This document shows, in pieces, positions 59,022 through 64,000 of a stretch of DNA of 64,000 nucleotides. The position numbers and the translations under genes are program-made. The notes under the pieces were generated by a model. The model saw nothing but the letters and a program-made list of their open reading frames with translations. It did not search any database and had not been told where the DNA came from. Every line of letters starts with the position of its first letter. Position 1 is the stretch's first letter. This DNA comes from an uncultured Bacteroidales bacterium (GTDB lineage: Bacteria > Bacteroidota > Bacteroidia > Bacteroidales > UBA932), in NCBI GenBank assembly GCA_946403855.1, contig CAMJBH010000001.1:1-64000 (forward strand). Reading direction: 5' to 3'.

Positions 59022-62000
59022 TTAATATCTAACCTGGACACTGAAAGTGATGGTGCGGGCCTTGGGGTATGCGCCAAGGTCAACACGACGCAAAGTAGAG
59101 GAAGTTCCTTCCGACGACACGTCGGGATCGTAACCGTTGTAGTTCTTCCAGAGGAAGAGGTTTTCGCCGATGGCGCTGAAGGTCACGTCACGAAGGAATG
59201 TGGTGTGCTTGAGAGGAAGCGTGTAGGAGATGGAAATGTTCTTGAGCCTGAGGAACGAGGCGTCATGAATCATGAAGTCGCTCGGCAAAGCGGCATCGGA
59301 CTTGGCTGCAGCCCTGGGAATATCAGAATAAGGGTTGCGCTCAGGGTGCCATGCGTTGAGCATGTAACGATACTGGTTGCCGAAGATGGAACCTGCCATG
59401 TAGAACTCGGAGTAGTTGTAGATCTTGCCGCCGAGGGAGTATGCGAAGAATACGCCCAGGCGCAGGTTCTTGTAGTGGAAGGTGTTCTGCAAGCCTCCAT
59501 AGAGGTAAGGATCGGCGTTGCCCATGTACACAAGGTCGTCCTGCGAGAGGATGCCGTCGTGGTTGATGTCATAGTAGCGGGGGCCGCCGTTGGTGTTGCT
59601 AAGCGATGCGTAGGCGTGGGTGACCTTGTTGCGCTCGCGCTCTTCCGCGCTCTTCCAGGTACCGCCGTACTTGAATCCCCAAAGGGAGTTCAGAGGATAG
59701 CCGGCCACATAACCGTACATCATGTACTTGTTGTTACCCGGACTGTCATAGGCGGACACGAATTCCTCGCCGCCGATGTCGTCCACCATCTGCTCGTTGT
59801 GCGAGAAGGTGAATGAAGTGGTCCAGCTGAAGTCCTTCTTGACTATGTTGCGGGTCTCGACGGAAAGCTCGATACCGCGGTTGGATGTCTTACCGATATT
59901 GATAAACTTGGAGCTGTAACCTACCTGGGTAGGAGTAGGAACGTTCAGCAGCAGGTCAGAGGTACGTGAGTCATAGAGTTCCAAAGTCACAGACAGACGC
60001 TCCTTGAATGCCGAGAAGTCCAAACCGAGGTTGTAGGCTGCCGTCTTCTCCCATTTCAGTTCCGGTGAATCCAGACGGCTCCTGTATGCGGCAGCCGGCT
60101 GTTTGCCGTCGAAAAGATAGCCGCCGGTGGTGGTGCTGATGGCAGCATGGGAACGGTAGGCCGAGATGGCGTCGTTGCCGGAAAGACCGGCGCTCAGACG
60201 CAGAGAGAGTTCATCGAGCCATGTGGCACCCTTCATCCACGGTTCGTTGGCGATGTTCCATTTGAAAGCGCCTGAAGGGAAGGTTGCGTACTTGTGATTC
60301 TCGGCGAAGTTGGATGCACCGTCACGGCGTACTGTAGCTGTGAGATAGAAGCGGGAATCGTAGTTCCAGTTGGCGCGGGCGAATACGGAGAACTTGCGGG
60401 TCGCAGATGCTGAAGTGCCGGCAGAGTATGTCTCCTTGTCCTGAACAGCGTTCATGTTGTTCCACATCACCTCGTCGTCCATGTAACCGCTTCCGCTCAG
60501 GGTGAAGTTGTTCGATCCGAACTTATAGGCGGACAGACCGGCCATGACATCGATATGATGCTTTCCGAACTTCATTTTGTAGGTAGCGGTATTCTCCGTG
60601 GAGAGAGAATTCTCGTCATATTCGGCCCTGTATGCATCGCCGCCCTGGTTCTCGCCCTTGGTGGGGAGGTTGCTGGGATAGTAGCGGTATGTATGCCTCT
60701 GGTACAGATAATAAGAGAACACGCTGCGGATTTCCAGATTCTTGATCGGGGTCACCACGGCGGAGAAGTTGTTGGTCATGGAGTGACGCTCAAGATAGTG
60801 GGTATTCAAATCGATGAGCGAGCGCGGCGTATTGATCCATGCACCGGAATAGTAGTAATCGTTGAAGGTTTCCTGAGGCTTCATGTTCGGGTTCAGGTAA
60901 ACGGCGCCCTGGTACCACGACGTACCGCCGAGAGTGGCTTTGTTCTCGTCGTTGTGACGCCATGTATAAGAACCGTTGTAACCGAGCTTGAGCCATTTGA
61001 AAACCTGCCTGTCGAGGTTGATACGGCCGGTGATACGTTTCTGACCGCTGTCCTGGATGATACCCTGGGTGTCGTTGTAGGAAAGCGAAACATAGTAGTT
61101 GTGCTTGCCTTCAGAACCGTTGAGGGTGAGGGCGTAATTCTGCACAAGGGCCGTACGCGTGATTTCATCCACCCAGTCGGTACTTTCGGTCACATGATAA
61201 GGATCCTTGTAGATAAGTCCCGACAGAGGGGTGTCGAGGCCCATTCCCTGATGGTTGGCATCTGCACCGAAGGAGGCAACCTCGTTGCGGTACATCTGGA
61301 ACTCAGATGCGTTCATGATGTCAAGTTTCCTGGGGAGCCTGGAGAAGCCAAGGTCGGCCTTGAACGTGATGCCGGTCTGGCCCTTGCGGCCTGTACCCTT
61401 CTTGGTGGTGATGATGATAACGCCGTTGGCGCCGCGGCTTCCGTAAATAGCTGTGGATGAAGCATCCTTAAGCACGGAGATGCTGGCGATATCGTCGGCG
61501 TTCAGGTCATTGAGGTCGTGGATTGCATCGATGATGCCGTCCACGACGAACAAAGGTTCGTTGGAAGCAGTGATGGAACGGGTTCCGCGGATACGGATGG
61601 TGGTGGTGGAACCCGGGGCGCCGTCGGTGGACATAAAGTCCGCACCTGCGATACGGCCCTGCAGGGCATGGTCTGCAGAAAGTACGGGAGCGCTCTGGAT
61701 ATCCTGCATCTTGACGTTGGTTACAGATCCCGTAAGGTCTTGTTTCTTGACGGAACCGTATCCGATCATAACCACTTCTTCGAGCATGTTGCTGTCCTCT
61801 TCGAGAGTGAAATTATAAACGCTGCGCTCACCTGAAATGCGGGCGGAAGCGGTTTTATAGCCCATGAAGAGGACCTCGATCGTGTCTCCGCGGTTGACCT
61901 TGAGAGTGTAGGAACCATCGGTGCCAGCGACTGCACCCCTGGTGGTACCTTGAATCCTGATGGTAGCGCTGGGGAGCGGAGCCCCTTCGGAATCTACCAC

Positions 62001-62117
62001 CTTACCGGTGATGGTCACCGTCCTGTCCTGCGCCAGGATCTCAGACTGGCCGGAAACGGCCAGAAGAGCACAGAGCGCTGCTACGGACAATAATATTTTA
62101 TGGAACAAATTACTCAT
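59022..62117 (-). CDS. SusC/RagA-family TonB-dependent outer-membrane transporter
   Basis: A 1031-residue protein with a Sec signal peptide cut near SEILAQ. Residues 33-110 form the carboxypeptidase-D-like regulatory domain (VTITGKVVDSEGAPLPSATI). The plug at about 115-225 has YGSVKKQDLTGSVTNVK and IRIRGTRSITASNEPLFVVD, and the SusC signature ASISVLKDASSTAIYGSRGA follows. A 22-strand barrel ends in VQVRY. It imports a polymer fragment using TonB energy with its SusD lid. The absence of nearby glycosidases leaves the substrate open. Confidence 0.95.
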   Translation of the reverse strand: MSNLFHKILLSVAALCALLAVSGQSEILAQDRTVTITGKVVDSEGAPLPSATIRIQGTTRGAVAGTDGSYTLKVNRGDTIEVLFMGYKTASARISGERSVYNFTLEEDSNMLEEVVMIGYGSVKKQDLTGSVTNVKMQDIQSAPVLSADHALQGRIAGADFMSTDGAPGSTTTIRIRGTRSITASNEPLFVVDGIIDAIHDLNDLNADDIASISVLKDASSTAIYGSRGANGVIIITTKKGTGRKGQTGITFKADLGFSRLPRKLDIMNASEFQMYRNEVASFGADANHQGMGLDTPLSGLIYKDPYHVTESTDWVDEITRTALVQNYALTLNGSEGKHNYYVSLSYNDTQGIIQDSGQKRITGRINLDRQVFKWLKLGYNGSYTWRHNDENKATLGGTSWYQGAVYLNPNMKPQETFNDYYYSGAWINTPRSLIDLNTHYLERHSMTNNFSAVVTPIKNLEIRSVFSYYLYQRHTYRYYPSNLPTKGENQGGDAYRAEYDENSLSTENTATYKMKFGKHHIDVMAGLSAYKFGSNNFTLSGSGYMDDEVMWNNMNAVQDKETYSAGTSASATRKFSVFARANWNYDSRFYLTATVRRDGASNFAENHKYATFPSGAFKWNIANEPWMKGATWLDELSLRLSAGLSGNDAISAYRSHAAISTTTGGYLFDGKQPAAAYRSRLDSPELKWEKTAAYNLGLDFSAFKERLSVTLELYDSRTSDLLLNVPTPTQVGYSSKFINIGKTSNRGIELSVETRNIVKKDFSWTTSFTFSHNEQMVDDIGGEEFVSAYDSPGNNKYMMYGYVAGYPLNSLWGFKYGGTWKSAEERERNKVTHAYASLSNTNGGPRYYDINHDGILSQDDLVYMGNADPYLYGGLQNTFHYKNLRLGVFFAYSLGGKIYNYSEFYMAGSIFGNQYRYMLNAWHPERNPYSDIPRAAAKSDAALPSDFMIHDASFLRLKNISISYTLPLKHTTFLRDVTFSAIGENLFLWKNYNGYDPDVSSEGTSSTLRRVDLGAYPKARTITFSVQVRY

Positions 62118-62128
62118 CTTCGTAAGGA

Positions 62129-63190
62129 TTATTCGTTAGACACTTCGGCTGCCGGACCGAGCAGATTGTCCTTTCCGCTCCCTCCATTGGCAATCCAGAG
62201 GTCCTCGTCGCCGTTTTTCTCGACAATCCTGCGCATGTAGAAATTGTCTATGAAAATGCGGTTAGGAGCGCCTGCAGACGCCGAAGGATTACCCGCCGTG
62301 ATGCGGATACGGGTATTTCCGGTGAAAGGATTGCTGTCGGAAGAAATGATTCCCAGGAGGAATTCAGAGCCCTTCCAGAAATCCGAAGGATAAAACTCCG
62401 AGGCGGTGTCGGCATAGGGAGCTTCAAGCTCCATGCTGGTAGCCCCGTTGTCGCGGAACACTCCGCCGTCCAGGATTTCCACCTTGAGTTTATTTGCATC
62501 GCGCACACCGTCTATGTCGGTATAGGCCACGGCGCGGAATGACACCACTACGAGAGAGTCGCTGCGGATTGCTTCATAATAAGGAGAATAAATGCTTGCT
62601 CCGCGACCGGTCTCGTCGCCCAGCATGAGGAAGCCGTTCTTGCCGTAAACCGCAGCGTCGTCTTCCTGTACCCAGCCGCGGGTCTTGTCGTTGTTGATCC
62701 ACTGTGAGTACACGGTGCCGTCGATCTTGCGGGGATCGGATGTACCGTACTTACTCCAAGAGAAATCGCTTGCGACAGGGGTAAGAAGTCCCTGGTGCAC
62801 TGTAATGAATGCGCCCAGCTGCAGGCTTGGTGCGGTGAGCATCAGCGTCCCGGTCCTTCTGGTATAATAACCATAGGTAGAACGGGGCCGGAAATTAAGA
62901 GTAAGCGAATACAAATCATCGCCTTTCTTTTCCACGCTGGCCACAGATGCCCAAGGAGTGCTTTGGTCATCTTGCCACTGAGCCTGGAATTCCACGTTTG
63001 AACGCACCGTGAAGGTGGCGCTGCCACCGACCACGGGGACGCTCACCAGCGTGGTTGGTTCTTCGTCGTCGGCATTGATATAAAAATCAATATACTCCTT
63101 GCGGAAGACTTCGCCTGAGTCTTTATTGCAAGATAAAAGACACAGGCAAGTCAGAGCCAGGAGCAAACCGACAGCTTTTGTTTTAGTCAT
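62129..63190 (-). CDS. BACON-like lipoprotein of the Sus-like operon
   Basis: A 353-residue lipoprotein: MTKTKAVGLLLALTCLCLLSC has the lipobox with Cys near residue 21. A BACON-like domain spans about 40-140 (VPVVGGSATFTVRSNVEFQA; TGTLMLTAPSLQLGAFITVH). The C-terminal 200 residues look like a jelly-roll (choice-of-anchor) fold with IRITAGNPSASAGAPNRIF and IDNFYMRRI. No catalytic motif was seen. It lies between the nuclease/phosphatase-fold gene (18 bases) and susC (11 bases), so it is an accessory surface protein of the same system. Confidence 0.78.
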   Translation of the reverse strand: MTKTKAVGLLLALTCLCLLSCNKDSGEVFRKEYIDFYINADDEEPTTLVSVPVVGGSATFTVRSNVEFQAQWQDDQSTPWASVASVEKKGDDLYSLTLNFRPRSTYGYYTRRTGTLMLTAPSLQLGAFITVHQGLLTPVASDFSWSKYGTSDPRKIDGTVYSQWINNDKTRGWVQEDDAAVYGKNGFLMLGDETGRGASIYSPYYEAIRSDSLVVVSFRAVAYTDIDGVRDANKLKVEILDGGVFRDNGATSMELEAPYADTASEFYPSDFWKGSEFLLGIISSDSNPFTGNTRIRITAGNPSASAGAPNRIFIDNFYMRRIVEKNGDEDLWIANGGSGKDNLLGPAAEVSNE

Positions 63191-63208
63191 AATGATAAAT
63201 TTATATGG

Positions 63209-64000
63209 TTAAAGATTAAAATCGATCAAAATCGGCCTGTGGTCCGATGGATCATAAAATGAAGGTACATAAGTACTTGGGCTCTGCGTCATCCATTTAT
63301 CGCCAAGCACCAGGGCATTCACCACTTTGTCCATCAGCGGAGTGGAAACATACACATAGTCGATCCTCGACGCTCCGCCTGTGGTGGAAACGTAGTTTTT
63401 GGTAGGAGGATAGCATTCATAAATGACGTCGTGAAGAGACGTGGTGTTGAGGATTTCATCCTGGGCGAGAAGCCTTGTGTCGTTGGCCGGATATTTCAAA
63501 TACCAATTGTCCAGCCTGGAGCGGGAATTAAGGTCTCCGAGAAGTATCCAGTCGGTCACGCCCGAGTAATCCGGGGAATTAACCGTGCGGGAGAGGATAT
63601 ACCGCATCTCAAACTGGCGGTAATAGTCGCCTTCATGGGCTTCGGTGCTCTTCTCACGGTAGGCCGAAGTGACCCCGTATCCGTAGGACTGAGGCCAGAG
63701 GTGGCCGGTGACAAAACTCAGGACCTTTCCGTTGACATCCACCTGATGCAAAGCTGCGCCGTGGGAAACAGGGTTGTTGGCCACATTGGAATTGGTGATC
63801 TTCAGCACCGTGGTGATAGGATACTTGGAAGTAATTTCCTGAGGATAGTTGTCCCTGAAGCCTCCCAATGCGGAGTAATTGTGTCCGTACCTGGCAGCGA
63901 GAGAGGCCCATCCGGAAGGCAGGAAACGCAGGGCTGTACTCTGCGAAGTGTTGGTGTTGTCCTTGTAGATGGAGGATGCCTCGCACCATACGCAGATGTC
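63209..64000 (-). CDS. Endonuclease/exonuclease/phosphatase-family protein, N-terminus cut by window edge
   Basis: The reverse strand is open from the right edge to the stop at 63209, at least 263 codons, without a start. WILLGDLNSRSRLDNW near the middle supplies the metal-binding GDxN, GGASRIDYVYVS the following block and FYDPSDHRPILIDFNL the catalytic SDH motif at the C-terminus. This is the DNase I-like fold used by nucleases, sphingomyelinases and phosphoinositide phosphatases. TGHLWP gives the expected upstream His. The signal peptide, if any, lies outside the window. It leads the Sus-like operon here and is the only visible hydrolase in it. Confidence 0.85.
   Translation of the reverse strand, partial: DICVWCEASSIYKDNTNTSQSTALRFLPSGWASLAARYGHNYSALGGFRDNYPQEITSKYPITTVLKITNSNVANNPVSHGAALHQVDVNGKVLSFVTGHLWPQSYGYGVTSAYREKSTEAHEGDYYRQFEMRYILSRTVNSPDYSGVTDWILLGDLNSRSRLDNWYLKYPANDTRLLAQDEILNTTSLHDVIYECYPPTKNYVSTTGGASRIDYVYVSTPLMDKVVNALVLGDKWMTQSPSTYVPSFYDPSDHRPILIDFNL

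Noticed and set aside
1..64000. CRISPR arrays, prophage, integrase or conjugative genes
   Set aside because: No regularly spaced repeats, cas genes, phage structural genes or attachment repeats flanking a tRNA were found; the tRNA-Arg shows no duplicated 3' end nearby.

Overview
The window reads as chromosome of an uncultured, fairly GC-rich member of the Bacteroidales (Bacteroidota). Support comes from TAnnTTTG/TTTG promoters of the Bacteroidota sigma-ABfr type, a near absence of Shine-Dalgarno sequences, a SusC/SusD pair, BACON and fimbrillin-like lipoproteins, meso-diaminopimelate dehydrogenase and an ATP-dependent PEP carboxykinase. No phage, integrase, CRISPR array or resistance island was seen. 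A genus cannot be named from the sequence alone.

Layout. 1-6.2 kb: a truncated TMEM43-family membrane protein, a large BACON/OB-fold lipoprotein preceded by a 46-residue peptide gene, and a HI0933-family flavoprotein. 6.38-7.58 kb: a REP-associated (Y1, HUH) transposase gene framed by two related hairpins. 7.7-18.4 kb: housekeeping genes (trkA, a glycosyltransferase, slyD, a DUF1846 protein, a GlpT/UhpT-type transporter, grpE-dnaJ, rplS, tRNA-Arg, a preA-like gene, a tyrosine phosphatase). 18.4-25.4 kb: an SGNH hydrolase facing a tight six-gene operon running from ddh through a (p)ppGpp synthetase-like protein, an HD hydrolase, a kinase-like phosphotransferase, a SpoIIE/RsbW fusion and a STAS protein. 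25.4-41.5 kb: tsaD, tamB-like, folB, mtaB, a metallo-beta-lactamase-fold protein, a Dcp-like peptidase, recQ, rsmI-like, pckA, an inositol-phosphatase-family gene and a GNAT gene. 42.3-43.2 kb: three adjacent gene remnants. 43.2-46.8 kb: a BPL_N lipoprotein, then a Nif3-like / acyl-ACP thioesterase / SprT-like operon. 47-50 kb: a 1003-residue fimbrillin plus beta-helix lipoprotein behind a frameshifted peptide gene. 50.3-64 kb: a long leftward Sus-like operon with a nuclease/phosphatase-fold protein (cut by the window edge), a BACON-like lipoprotein, SusC, SusD, two large DUF5689-type lipoproteins, a 45-residue peptide gene and a fimbrillin-like lipoprotein.

Two themes deserve attention. First, three short peptide genes with a shared design (Tyr and Pro near the N terminus, a Cys followed by Gln in the middle, an acidic tail) each sit directly before a large surface lipoprotein gene. 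I cannot assign them a function. Second, the operon at 19.5-25.4 kb puts putative alarmone synthesis and hydrolysis next to a partner-switching phosphatase, an anti-sigma-like kinase domain and a STAS antagonist, which suggests a single stress-signalling module. The Sus-like operon has no visible glycosidase and carries an endonuclease/exonuclease/phosphatase-fold protein, so its substrate may be a nucleic acid or other phosphoester rather than a glycan.
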